From Taudactylus pleione (Eukaryota; Chordata; Amphibia; Anura; Myobatrachidae): a stretch of DNA of 64,000 nucleotides. The stretch is from the NCBI GenBank assembly GCA_031769625.1, contig JAUIMM010000115.1, positions 14,616,501 to 14,680,500 on the forward strand. Reading direction: 5' to 3'. Below the pieces are notes generated by a model. That model was not told the DNA's origin, searched no databases, and saw only the letters and a list, made by a program, of their open reading frames with translations. The position numbers and the translations under genes were made by a program. Shown in pieces: positions 31,105-42,167 of the stretch (the stretch's first letter is position 1; every line of letters begins with the position of its first letter).

Positions 31105-31654
31105 GGGGGTCATTCAGACCCGCTCGCGAGCGCAGGACGCTCGCAAGCGGGTCGATGTTGCCCCACTGCGCGTGTGCATGACGGAGGGAGCTCCGTCATG
31201 CGCATGCGCGAGACCCGGCTAGCGACGGGCTCTCCGTCGCTCCGGGTCTCGCAGCAAAGGGGGCGTGCTGTCGATGTTGATTGAGAGCACACCCCCTTTG
31301 GTGGGCATGTCGGGGGCGTGGCTGCCAGACGGAGGCGTTCCCATGGGAACGCCTACCGTCTGAAGCCGGCCCCACTGACATCAGTAGTGATGTCAGTGGG
31401 AGTGATTTTGGCTCTGATAGAGCCAAAATCACTCCAGGGCTTGCGGCAGCGAGACCCTACCGCAGGGTCTCCGTCGCAAGCCCGATGGTCGCGATGGTCT
31501 TGACCATCGCGACCATCATCATGGACGCTCGCTATAGCTGTGGGTGGTCACCCACAGCTATGCGAGCGTCCAAGAGGCCGCTACATTTTCATGGAGGAGG
31601 GCCCTGATTCAGATCGAGCGCTCTGGTCAGAGCGTTCGGCTCTGAATCAGGCCC
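31105..31654 (-). mobile_element. Multi-hairpin MITE, copy 2 (550 bp, ACT duplication), inverted relative to copy 1
   Basis: Flanked by ACT at 31,102-31,104 and 31,655-31,657. The same succession of hairpins as copy 1 is read in the opposite direction: the GACCCGCT stem first (31,117-31,153), and the CTGATTCAGA end hairpin last (about 31,600-31,654). Several stems differ from copy 1 by paired changes that keep base pairing (at 31,117-31,153, 31,168-31,209 and 31,326-31,362), and the stem at about 31,210-31,253 has a largely different sequence. The hairpin at 31,436-31,484 is well formed here but decayed in copy 1. Confidence 0.85.
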
Positions 31655-32329
31655 ACTGTCTTTTTACCATAGCTCTCTTACCTAGCCTCACATCCTCTAT
31701 CTGCTAACACAGTCTCCTTTAATATTCAATTTCTGCACCCATTAAATCTCCACTTTTATTCCACTCAATAATAAACTTTCGTTTTTGCGCATGCACCTTT
31801 ACCAATACTGTTCTTTCACTTACATTTCTGCAAATCTCTTGCACTTTCTCGCATATTTCATTCCTACTTCCAATTTTCTTCACACTAATGACCTCATCCA
31901 CATCATGGCAATATTTTCTTTAACTCCCCCCTTCACTCAGTCTCTACCTAATCCTCTGTTCTATCCCCTGCTTCCACCTTTATCCTTTCCCCTTGGTCTC
32001 CTCCATCTCCCTCTCTCCTCTGTCTGCCATCCTTCCCCACCTCTCCCGTTACTCCACTTTTATTCTGTTCTACCCCACTTTGGTCCTACTACCCCACCGC
32101 TAATCCCTCCTCCTACACGCTTCTCCCTGTCACTTCACCCCACCGCCATCCACATCTCATTAAACTCCCTCCCTGGCCACCTCCTGCTGGTTACCTCCCT
32201 AGCTCAGGTGCCCGCACCATCGCTACACTCTATTCATATGGGTCACCCAAATAAATCTCACCTCCACGCTACAGCAACCCTGATAATGTCTTTCACATCT
32301 CTCCCACAAATGCTGTCCCTCTATTTTGT

Positions 32330-33170
32330 GCCCTCTGGAATGCCAGATCGGTCTGTAATAAACTGGTTTCCACCCATGACATTTTAATTTCCAACTCCCT
32401 ACATCTCCTAGCCATTACTGAAACCTGGACTTTACCCTCTGACATCTGTTCTCCTAAAGCTCTCTCCTCTGAGAGCCTCACATTCTCTCACACCCCTCGG
32501 CATGGGGGTTGCCATGGTGATGGTGTTCTTCTATCCCCCAATTACTCCTACCAGCTAATACCCTCCACATTTAAGGTTCATGCTATATGCATCTTCCAAC
32601 CAGTGCACCTTCGAGTAGCTGTTTTTAACCATCCTCCTGGTCCTCCCTCTAAATTCCTTGACAACTTTGCTTCCTGGCTCCCTCACTTTCTCTCCTCAGA
32701 TCATCCCTCCATTATCATAGGTGACTTTAATATTCCAATTGATATCCCACAGAATCCTCTGCCTTTAAACTCCTTACTCTTGGACCTCCTCACCCTCCCA
32801 TGTGAGTGGGCATTCACTTGATCTGGTCTTCACTCACCTATATTTCTGACTACTCCAATTCCCCATTCCTCCTCTCTGACCATTAACTTATCCCTTTCGC
32901 CTTCCCCTCTTCTACCTCCTAAGACTACCATTACTAAGCGTACCATTGAGGCTATCAAAATTGCTTCTTTTTCCTCCCTGATTGACTTGCTTCTTTCCCC
33001 TATCCTTTATCTCTTCTGCCCTGGACAAGCCACTTCCCTTTACAATGCCTCTCCTACTTCTGCTCTTGACTCTGTTCCTCCGGCAACCACTACTCATGCT
33101 CACAGATCCACACCTCAACCCTGGCAATCCAAATGCACCATACTCCTGCAAAAATGTTCACAAACGATGA
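32330..33170 (+). pseudogene. L2-type AP endonuclease domain (broken)
   Basis: The frame carries NARSVCNKLVSTHDIL and LLAITETWT (the ETW metal-binding motif of apurinic-like LINE endonucleases). After further frame changes it shows FHTPRHGG-type sequence and then IIIGDFNIPID (the GDFN motif, about 32,714), followed by a linker rich in Ser and Pro. The enzyme nicks target DNA in target-primed reverse transcription. Multiple stops and frameshifts are present. Confidence 0.75.
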
Positions 33171-33196
33171 GCAATAGTGGAGAAATCAAGCTCTAA

Positions 33197-33558
33197 TGCT
33201 GGCCATACACCTGCATGACCAGCATTAAATAAGATTCACCTCACGACTCCTTGGAGCTCCCAGGCAGTCCCAATGGCATGATTAGTTGTTTTTCTTTGCA
33301 CACATCTGTTGTGTGCCTCACGCGCTCATCAGGAAAAGGTCACTGAAATAACATAATGGACGCACGATGCATCGCCTGCACAAAATACATGGTACGATCT
33401 GCACATGAAACGATGGACCAAATGGGCTGCACATCTGATCTGTTTTAGGAGCTGCGGGAGCGTGCAACTTAAAAAATACATGATTTTTACACTATTCAAC
33501 ATACGATGCGTCGCAAAACGGGCAAACAGCCCAAAATCGTGCAGGTGTATGGTCAGCA
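33197..33558. mobile_element. MITE nested in the L2 LINE (TAA duplication)
   Basis: The ends TGCTGGCCATACACCTGCA and, inverted, TGCTGACCATACACCTGCA are flanked by TAA at 33,194-33,196 and 33,559-33,561. They are similar in style to the MITE at 9,760. LINE homology resumes on both sides. A hammerhead-like phrase (CCTGATGAGCGCGTGAGGC on the minus strand, about 33,315-33,340) is present inside but lacks GAAA. Confidence 0.8.
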
Positions 33559-33561
33559 TAA

Positions 33562-34440
33562 GACAGACTTCCTCCATTCCAAATTTATGTTCTCATCCTA
33601 CAATGCTGCCCTGTTCCTCTCCAAACAATTATATTTCAAGAACCTCATCTCCTCCCAGCCCTCAAACCCCCAGCGGCTCTTTGCCACTTTCAACTCCCTC
33701 CTCTGCCCTCCCTCTCTGCCCTGGTCTTTGCCACATAATTTACATCTAAATTTAATCGATACGTCAGGACATCATATCCCACCAGACCCTAAGCATCCCA
33801 CCCCCTCTTTTCCCAGACCACCCCTCCCCATCCATCTTACCAACTCTGACATCTTTCTCCCCTGTATCTGGAGAGGAAGCCATGGCTATCATTCGGTACT
33901 CATCCCTTCCATCTCCCCCGACAACCATATCCCTTACCGCCTCCTCTGCTACCGCTCTCGTTCTGTCTGTTCCGATCTCGACCACCACTCAATATCTCCC
34001 TTTCATCCGGCACTGTCCCTTCTGCATTCAAACATGCCCTTGTCTCCCCCATTCTTAAAAAACCTACCCTTGATCCTAACACACTCTACATCTACCCACC
34101 CATCTCTCTCCTCCCTTTTGCTTCCAAACTCCTTAAGCGCATTGTTTACAACCACCTTGTCACCTTTCTTTCCTCGTTGACTCATTTAAATCTGGCTTTT
34201 ATTCTCTACACGCAAACTGCCCTCACGAAAGTCAGCAATGACATCTTTGCTGCCAAATCCAAGGGCCACTACTCTCTGCTGATTCTCATTGACTGCTGTG
34301 CTGCTTTTGACACTGTGGACCAGCCTGTCCTCCTGAAAATCTTTCACTCCGTTGGGCTACGTGAAACTGTCCTCTCCTAGCTGCCCTCTTACCTATCTAA
34401 TCATTCCTTCTCCATATCCTCTCATGACTCCTCATCCTTC
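33562..34440 (+). pseudogene. L2-type reverse transcriptase, N-terminal half (broken)
   Basis: After the nested MITE the sequence shows the LINE linker, then SPILKKPTLDPN-type sequence (about 34,050), YPPISLLPFASKLLKRIV (fingers block), the TALTKVSNDIF helix and SLLILIDCCAAFDTVD (motif A region, about 34,280; LDLSAAFDTVDH in intact families). The frame closes at 34,378. Catalytic YADD is missing, so this is a truncated dead copy. Confidence 0.75.
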
Positions 34441-34469
34441 CCACTTCCACTGGCACCCCCGCTCTGCCA

Positions 34470-35150
34470 ACACCGCCGGCAACCTGCACTAAGGACACTG
34501 CCAGCACTCCCACACTGCCATTCCATGTACAGAGGACACCGTTAGCAACCCCCGCCCTTCCGACACAGCCAGCAATCCTGTAATAAAGACACCGCTGGCA
34601 CCCACTCACTGCCGACACCGCTGGTACCCTTCACTGAGGACACTGCCAGCACCGCAGCACTGCCATTCCATGTACTGAGGACACCATCAGCAACCCCTGC
34701 ACTGCCGACACAGCGAGCAAACCTGCACTGAAGACACCGCTGGCACTGCAGACATTGCCGGTACCCTTCACTGAGGACACTGCCAGCACTGCAATCCCAT
34801 GTACTGAGGACACCATCAGCAACCCCCGCACTGCCGACACAGCCAGCAAATCTGCACTGAAGATACCACAGGCACTGCCGACATCGCCAGTAACCTTTAC
34901 TGAGGGCAATGCCAGCACCGCAGCACTTCCATTCCATGTACTGAGGACACAGTCAGTAACCCCTGCACTGCTGACACAGCCAGCAAACCTGCACTGAAGA
35001 CACTGCTGGCACCCCTGATCTGCTGACACTGCCTGTACCCTGCACTGAGGACACTGCCAGCATAGCAGCGGGCAACTCCTTCCACTCTCGCATTGAGGAC
35101 ACCACCAGAACCCCGCACTGCTGACACTGCTGTCACTGTAAATGCACTAT
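34470..35150. repeat. Minisatellite with about 127-145-bp higher-order units
   Basis: Blocks beginning CATGTACTGAGGACACC recur at about 34,526, 34,671, 34,798 and 34,937. Within each block, shorter units of the form CACTGCCGACACCGCTGGCAC recur. All ORFs here, on both strands, are repeat products. Confidence 0.85.
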
Positions 35151-35214
35151 TGGTGTATCCAACCCACACTGTATAACACACTGTATCCATGTTGGAACTT
35201 GGAAGCTGAACTGC

Positions 35215-35570
35215 CACATGTTAGTGCCGCCCACTGTGTCGCTTAGCTTAGTCAGCCAGCTAGCTGGATGCAACCTTTTGGCCTTAAATAGATGAAAAAA
35301 AATAATATTTTGAGGTGGTCAAAATTGATTGGAAATGACTGGAAATAAATGTTATTAAGGTTATTAATACTGTAGGAACAAAAACAGGCCCATTTTATGT
35401 AATTTTAGTTGTTTTTATGATATTTTAAGAAAAAATCCAGATCCAGATCCAAGACCAAGACTTAAAAACAAAACACCCCAAGAAAAAGATCCAAAACCAG
35501 ATCATGATCCAAAGCCTGGGGAGATCCAGATCCAAAACCAAAACACAGGGGATCGGCGCACATCTCTAAT
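35215..35570. repeat. Interspersed repeat fragment ending in degenerate GATCCA repeats
   Basis: Begins AGTGCCGCCCACTGTGTCG and ends with a simple-repeat tail of AATCCAGATCCAGATCC and related units (35,430-35,550). It looks like the 3' end of a retroposon, but the family is not recognised with certainty. Confidence 0.4.
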
Positions 35571-36440
35571 GAAAATGTGATTTGTTGTCTGTGGAAATGT
35601 GCAGCCTTTACAAAATGAATTCCTACTTTCCCCTCTGTGTTGAAACAAGCAATGAGTTAATCTGAAAAAGGACATGAACATACTGTAAATTACTGATGGA
35701 CAGTTTTTGAATTATACTGTATATCTAGAACTAGTACTGTATATGAATATGGAGCCATATTTACAAGCATTTCTTTCTATTTTTATCTAAAATGTGATTT
35801 TATGGCTCAGTATATGAAATATAGAGCCATAATGAAATATAGAGCCATATTTTCAAGGGGAAATTTCTACACTAAGATATCCCTACACACACACCTCACT
35901 GACTCAGATTCCCACATACTGTACATGGTGTTCACACCCTCTAGATGAAATATGATTTTATTCTAAAAAGTTTTATTGTTATTACAATAATATTATATTA
36001 TTGAAATATATACATTTATTTTTGGAGCAAAAAAAAAAAAAATGTTATACACTGAGAATCAAACCCAAACTATAATGCATGTTTTCTGTGAAGTGCAGTA
36101 ACATTAACACTCCACCACAATAGCCACAGGTGGGAACCTTTAGTCTTTTAGCTCTTATATACAGTATGTAAGGCATTTTGTAAGCCTGTCTGTCACTGCA
36201 ATGGGAGGCAGCTTACTGTACAGGATCTTCCTCTCCACCCTTCTACTTACGCAGCCGCAGTATACTTTTCTAAAAATGCCACCTGCTGTCTGAAAAGTGG
36301 TACTACACTATATTTCAGCCTCCTTACACATGTCCTGACAGTTATATCTTGGCCGGGCTGGTTATCTGATGCCATGAATGGCAGGCCATGGCACAATTTT
36401 CAGTAAGGTGTATGTGGACACATCTGTACTTTTATCAAAG
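35570..36440. other. No recognised features
   Basis: AT-rich with a local duplication of ATATAGAGCCATA near 35,820-35,850 and an A run at 36,031. No gene seen. Confidence 0.5.
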
Positions 36441-36655
36441 CCTTCCAGCTCTCATCCTAACCTGTTACTACATGCTCTTTCCTCCCTGTCTACGCCATCT
36501 GTGTCACATCTGTTAGTCTGACCCTCCCCTCTAGAGTGTAAGCTCTCATGAGCAGGGCCCTCTTCCCTAGTGTGCTTACCTGCATTGTACTGTCCTGTAA
36601 TTCACTGGTTTCTAGTTCACTTATTTATGTACTTTGTAAGGTGCTGTCGAACACT
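36440..36655 (+). mobile_element. LINE (L2/CR1-group) 3' end fragment
   Basis: Contains AGAGTGTAAGCTCTCATGAG and CAGGGCCCTCTTCCCTAGTG, the well-known 3'-terminal wording of vertebrate L2 elements and SINEs that share their tail, followed by the TGTACTTTGTAAGGTGCTG end. It may be the 3' tail of the L2 copy at 31.7-34.4 kb, separated by the minisatellite and other insertions, or an independent copy. Confidence 0.65.
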
Positions 36656-36659
36656 TGTG

Positions 36660-37430
36660 GCACCCTGGTTTAATAACAGAGAAACGCGTTCAGTTTGTGG
36701 ACTTAATACTGGCTGCTTGACAAGTGGATCTGTCTGAACATTGTGGTGTTACGGATGCAAAACCTCCGTTCTTTATGCAAGAGCCGTGACTTCTTCTCAT
36801 ATCTGGGCACTGATGTGTTGCTCCCACTGCCGCTGACGTCATCACATTGGCAAGCGGCGATTCTGTTTATCAGACGGGGAACGTAATTCACAGAGGATTG
36901 CCCTACCACCAGTACTATCTGGGGACTTTACCTTTGCTCAGGATTTCCATAAGAGTGGTGAGACGATATGGATGCAAATCATACTAACACTCTGGCTCTG
37001 CTAATCAAGTTTCTATACAACTAGTGGATTTCCACAGGATCCTTCGAATTACATTTTTCAACCGACTAATATTAGCCAGTCATCAGTGATATATCTCTAT
37101 GAGAATATGGTGATATAGGATACAGTTATACTGTATCTTTTATCTTAATTTTATTGATTTATTTCTATGTAATGTTATATATGCATTACATTTATTATCA
37201 ATTAATCCAAGTTGCACAATTCCCTGCACTCTGTCCGGCACCCGACGCTGGGTCCACCCTCTTTTGGCCAGCATCCTTTGAAGCAGATCTGAGCTTACCT
37301 GCTGCTCACAGACGCCGGCACATGTGCGGTGAGAACACAGACATATCGGGCAGTAGATATGTCTGTATTCTTACTGCGTCCAGGGATCGCAGAGGGACCG
37401 GATAGCACATGAAGACATCGGAAAGGTAAG
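36660..37430 (+). mobile_element. Possible PLE terminal fragment
   Basis: Starts near GAGAAACGCGTTCAG, the wording that follows stem II in PLE hammerheads, and ends at AAAG|GTAAGTATG (about 37,421), a donor-like site as in PLE-1. The upstream half of the ribozyme motif is absent, no coding sequence is present, and the two halves of this segment may be unrelated. Confidence 0.3.
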
Positions 37431-39419
37431 TATGCATAAATGGCTACTAAACTTCATTATATAGCGCATCGATGTGATGCGATATATGATATTAATCGTG
37501 AGCCACGTCATGTTCTTTATGAATAGACGTCCTAAGCCTTGTGTTTCACAACAATATTGAAAAATAATTAGCTCTATCTTAGAAAAATTTTATTTTCTTT
37601 CCAATTCACTTCAAAATTGTCTTGACTGACAAACTGGCTGCTTGTTAGGTGTTTGTTATCTGTTATCACTACATTATAGTTTGTTTTATTCTCTACTATT
37701 CTGTTCTAGCAACAAAGTTTTCTATTATAATATAATGAGCCTTAGTGAAAAATATTTTGGGGGAAAGAAAAAATTCAGCATGGGCCAAATTCTGAAGATT
37801 TTTTTTTTCAAAAAAGTGCCCAAATGAAGAATGAGATGAATTTTGCTTGAAACGGTTTTCAGTATATGTTGTGCATGAACATTTTGAAAATTGCTTTACA
37901 ATCTACAATTTATGAGATTATCTTTAAGCAATGTTTTGCATATCTATACTTTGTGTCAGGCTATCAAGTAGAATTTCCGTAAATGTCCTTTTTAACAGCT
38001 ACGCTAGCAAAATACCTTAAACAATGGAACATGACAAAAGAAACCCTTCCAGTTGTTACAAATGACAAGCGAGACAAGTGTGCCTGAGGCATAGCTTTAG
38101 GTGGTCTACAGCCATAGCTAGAAATTGCTTTGGACAAGCCCTATAGTACCACATAAAAAGCTTTGATTTGATCCTCTTATGTTATAAATGTGAATAACAT
38201 AGGTAAGAATGATCGATCGATATATATCCTGAGCCATATTCACCAATTACTAGGGCAATGTATTTCCATTGAAGCAATATATATATGTAAGTATATTATA
38301 TTAAGTTTATACTATATTAAGAATTTCCAGTAGAGATTGTCTACTCAGGCAAGATACAGAAACATGTGTGGAAACTAAGGGGCCTACTTATCCTATCAAA
38401 GCTCATATGGAAAAGAGAGCTTCCATATTAGTTACAGTAATTATGATTGCTATTTAAGAAATGCCTAATGTAGGAAATATCAGATAGGCAAACTAGTGCA
38501 GGATACTGCAGACCCATTATTCACAATGGCGGCAGCAGTTTGGGCCTATTAACGAAGCTCCAAAATGTTTGCTTTTCAGAGCTTGGCCACGTAAACTACC
38601 ACTTTCATACCAACCTCTTAGCTGTGACAGGCTCCTATCTGAGCCTCTGTCCAAGAAACAGTTTTTGTTTAATAGTCCTGAAAAACCATTTACTATGTAG
38701 CAAAAAAAACAAAAGTACCGTATTACACTTTACTGGGCCCTCCGCTGATAAAGTACTTAACATTAAGGTGGGGATTATATCACAATTCTTCACTCTTAAA
38801 ATGAATGGGAAAAAAGTACCTTGAAACAACAGTCTTAAAATAAATAGGAGTGTGTGCAAACTGGTTATCAAGTAGAGCGCAGTGCAATAAAGTTATAGCG
38901 GAATCAGATACAGCTTCTAGTATTTTGACATTTAAATCTTCAAATGCTGTCTATAATAAACTGTCTCTTGTGAAAAACGTCAGCCACAGAATTCTGTTAC
39001 CCAGTCATTTCCTGTATGGTCTGTATTGATTTATCATTCTTTTTTCTTTAGCACTGGGACATCTAGCAGGTTTTGGAAGAAAAATATCTTAGTATAGATT
39101 TTGTTCACATTCACTGTCTGAAACACACAGCTCATGAAGTGTTGTAACCCTAAATAAGGTATACTAATGATTCTTAGAAAACACAATGGTGAGAGACAGC
39201 ATCAGTCAGTATATTTACTAATTTTATGCATTTGAAAGAGAAGATAATTAAGATGTGGCATCAGTTATATGAAGCGTATATAATGTTTGCCTCACTGTGT
39301 ACAGTATACTACCACCATGAAACAGAGATTAAGATTTTCGGCGGCAATAAACAGGTATTTTTTGCCGATTTTTTTAGCCACCCTATCCTATTTGTTCAGG
39401 CGAACAAATAGGATAATTA
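37430..39419. other. No recognised gene; one MITE end
   Basis: AT-rich DNA. At about 38,388 the phrase TAAGGGGCCTACTTATCC looks like the end of a MITE but no partner end was found. At 39,383-39,413 there is a small hairpin, TATCCTATTTGTTC/GAACAAATAGGATA. ORFs here lack recognisable domains. Confidence 0.45.
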
Positions 39420-40287
39420 GGCCCGCATTCAATTAGTTTTGCATACGTGATAAAAGTTTCGCCCGCCGGAGTTTTCGCCTACATCGCGTCTTTTAGCTGC
39501 GGAAACTTATCGGGCGCGTACCCACTATTCGTCCTATTTAATTCCAAAAGAAGCGGAAACGGCGACACGCGAAGTCAGAACAGGCGAAAAGTGGTGTCTG
39601 AATCAGGGAAATCAGCCTTAACCCCCAAAAAAGATGCGGAAACATTGGGGATCAATGTAGTAGTGCCCGATTAGTCCTAATGAAACAGTTTGGGGTACTT
39701 AAGTTCACACAATTGCCTCTAATTAGCGTCTTTGTACAAGTGGTGAAGAATGGCACGGCATAAAGCAGTGTTTTTAGGAGAAAATGAGTAGTCCTGTCAA
39801 ATTTGGGGTACTTGAAAATGGGTGCAAGCATAATTTAAAAGTTGTTAAAGTGAAGTTATAAGAAACATAAAAAACGCACCTTCATCAAACACCTGCAATC
39901 AAAAAAACACCTCACCCATACTTGCAGACCCCCCAAAAGTCTATTTTGCTACTTTTTATGTTTGTACCCCCACTTTGCACTTTTTCAAAGTGCTTTTTTG
40001 GGGTGTTCCTAATTTTTTTAGTTTTTTTTTAATGCAGTTATCCTTTGGGGGTCCCAAGGATGCTAAGTGGTTTCCCCACCTTTGCACCCCAAAATAGCGA
40101 TTTTGCACTTTTTTTCTCCTCCCATTCATAGGCAAATCTTTTTCGCCTATTACATTGCATTGGGTTTTCGCTTACGCAAAAATAGTTTGCGATTGAATAC
40201 GGAGATAAGTTGCCGCCTGGCAAAAAGTCGCAATAGGCGATACTTTTTCGCGGATCTCGGCTTTTCGCATCGAATTGAATACGGGCC
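39420..40287. mobile_element. 868-bp MITE with GGCCCG-ATTCAATT ends (TTA duplication)
   Basis: The ends GGCCCGCATTCAATTAG and, inverted, GGCCCGTATTCAATTCG are flanked by TTA at 39,417-39,419 and 40,288-40,290. The 3-bp duplication and the ATTCA in the ends suggest the same PIF/Harbinger-type group as the elements at 7,293, 42,168 and 47,195. The short ORFs inside have no transposase features. Confidence 0.8.
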
Positions 40288-40663
40288 TTAGTCTGCAAAA
40301 ACATAGGATCTATGATAAGTTCACGGACCTATGTGTTTCGCCATTGCACCAGTGTAAACACAGCACTTTTCGGGGTTATTTTTGGGACACATAAGGTCCT
40401 GAAAAAAAATCCCCGATAAGTGCAGGCGTCGGACCAGACTTTGTGACTAGTTGGATAGCCCCGGAGGATCCATTACCAGCGGTAATTTACCAATTTACTA
40501 CTGCTAATTGGATACTGGCCTATATATCTGCAGTGTGACGGTGTTGTAATGAATCCCTGGGAGATTCTCTTCGGAGGGAGACGATAGCCCTGAAGATATT
40601 GGAGCGATGGGGTCAACCGAAGGATAATGCAGTTGTAGCCCAAGGCTGGAAAAGTTAGACAAG

Positions 40664-40850
40664 GTGGAGACCTGGTGGTCACGTAGCAGCCTTGAGGGCT
40701 GGAGATGTTTGACAAAAGTGGAGACCTGGTGGACATGTAGCAGCCTTGACGGCTGGAGATATTTGACAAAGGTGGAGACCTGATGGTCACAGAGCAGCCT
40801 TGAGGGCTGGAAATATTTGGCAAGGATGGTGACGAGATGGTCACAGAGCA
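40664..40850. repeat. 54-bp tandem repeats in the Gypsy-1 LTR
   Basis: GTGGAGACCTGGTGG begins at 40,664 and 40,718, and GTGGAGACCTGATGG at 40,772, spaced exactly 54 bp, with one or two decayed units after. Confidence 0.85.
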
Positions 40851-40982
40851 GCCTGGATGGCTGAAGATGTTCCAGGATGCAGAGCAGCAGAGATAACCTT
40901 GATGCTGATTAGGTCCACTCAGACGCAACAATGCGGATAATGCAGCTGGAAAGTGGTGCGGCAACTGTGGTGACTGGAGATG

Positions 40983-41400
40983 CAGAGCAGCAAAGATTTT
41001 CATTAGGATTTGGTTGTCCACTTAGACGCTGCGCTGCGGTAAGTGCCGCCGGGAAATGGTGCGGCAACTGTGATGACTGGAGACGCAGAGCAGCGGAGAT
41101 AGCCGTGGTGTTTAGGCTGAGTCCACTCAGATGCTGCATTGCGGTGAATCCCGCCGTGAAGTGGTTCGGCAATTGTGATGACTGGAGACACAGAGCAGCG
41201 GAGATAGCCGTGGTGTTTAGGCTGAGTCCACTCAGATGCTGCATTGCGGTAAATGCTGCCGGGAAGTGGTGCGGCAACTGTGATGACTGGAGACGCAGAG
41301 CAGCGGAAATAGCCGTGATGTTAAGGCTGAGTCCACTCAGACGCTGCACTGCGGTTAATGCCTTCAGGAAGTGGTGCTGCAACTGTGGCAGCTAGAAGCA
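40983..41400. repeat. 105-bp tandem repeats in the Gypsy-1 LTR
   Basis: CAGAGCAGCGGAGATAG-type starts lie at 40,983, 41,086, 41,191 and 41,296 (spacings 103, 105, 105). Each unit contains CTGAGTCCACTCAGATGCTG and GTGCGGCAACTGTGATGACT. ORFs on both strands with repeated peptides arise from this. Confidence 0.85.
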
Positions 41401-41789
41401 CTCTACAGCAGAGATAGGTGCGATGTTATGCTGGAACCTCAGTCGCTGCAGTGCAGACAGGGCCATCAGGATATTACTCGGCACAAGACACAATAGACTC
41501 AGGACTGGAGACGCTGGAAGAACACAATGAGAGATACCAACTCTATGGAACCGGAAACACATGTAAAACACTATCACCGTCACCCGAGCAACGCATCAGC
41601 AGGAAAGAAAAAAGGAGGAAGAACCAATGCAGTCCCGGCAGAGATGATGTACAGCCGAATGGGAGGACTTCATTGAGTTGACAGCATGGCGTCTCTGTCT
41701 TCCAGCAACAGGCCTAAGAGAATCACCAGGAGCAGCGTTGTCCAACAAGACGTGGACGCAACTTGTGACAGTACCCCTCCCCTTGACAA

Positions 41790-42164
41790 GAGGTTAGGGA
41801 ACCCCTAGATCCAGGTTTGTCAGGAAAGTTCTGAAAAAATCCTATTATAAAGGCAGGAGCATGTAAAGCTCTCTCCGGAACCCAGGAGCGATCCTCTGGC
41901 CCATACCCTTTCCAGTGAACCAGGAACTGAAGACCCCCACGTGAAGATCTGAAATCCAGGATCTTTTCAACAATAAACTCTTGATGCCCCTGGATGAGGA
42001 CACGTGAAGGTCTAACTGGCCGCTTGGAGCAGAACCTAGAATAAGCAAACACCGGCTTGAGCAGAGAGTAATGAAACATGTTATTGATTTTGAGGGTATT
42101 GGGCAACTTCAGATGGAAGGCCACCAGATTAATATGGGATATAATTCTAAAAAACCCTATGAAT
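41790..42164 (-). pseudogene. Gypsy-1 integrase C-terminus and chromodomain
   Basis: After the MITE the frame reads FHLKLPNTLKINNMFHYSLL, the end of the integrase GPY/F-type region, then the chromodomain EFIVEKILDFRSSRG and LQFLVHWKGYGPEDRSWVP. The aromatic-cage positions (V/I, W of HWKGY, and the E/D before RSW) are in place. In chromoviruses this domain steers integration toward marked chromatin. The frame continues past ALHAP to a stop near 41,723, inside the LTR. Confidence 0.85.
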
Positions 42165-42167
42165 TTA

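Larger units (their letters stand above)
31690..34460 (+). mobile_element. L2-type LINE, 3'-truncated, interrupted by a MITE
   Basis: Pyrimidine-rich leader coding (31,785-32,387) runs into an AP-endonuclease domain (about 32,330-33,170), a nested MITE (33,197-33,558), and an RT domain (about 33,950-34,440). Motif order and wording are those of vertebrate L2/CR1-group LINEs. The element ends before the RT catalytic YADD, where a minisatellite begins. Confidence 0.8.
40534..41770 (-). mobile_element. 3' LTR of Gypsy-1 (1,237 bp)
   Basis: On the minus strand it starts TGTCACAAGTTGC directly after a polypurine tract (41,771-41,785; AAGGGGAGGGG) and ends CACCGTCACA. The inverted ends TGTCAC/GTCACA and the polypurine tract fix the right boundary well; the left boundary is inferred from the inverted end. 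It holds two internal tandem arrays. No 5' LTR is present, so target duplications cannot be checked. Confidence 0.7.

Noticed and set aside
31785..32387. 200-aa Pro/Leu/Ser-rich ORF as a host gene
   Set aside because: It leads by frameshift into an L2 endonuclease domain, so it is the LINE leader region.
33305..33345. Hammerhead-like phrase CCTGATGAGCGCGTGAGGC on the minus strand inside a MITE
   Set aside because: No GAAA follows stem II and it lies within a DNA-transposon MITE.
34397..35217. Cys/Gly-rich repeat ORFs on the minus strand
   Set aside because: Products of the minisatellite, open in several overlapping frames.
40473..41395. Repeated-peptide ORFs of 150-180 aa on both strands
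   Set aside because: They arise from the 54-bp and 105-bp tandem repeats in the Gypsy-1 LTR.
34470..41400. CRISPR array
   Set aside because: Direct repeats here are contiguous minisatellites without unique spacers, and the genome is clearly eukaryotic.
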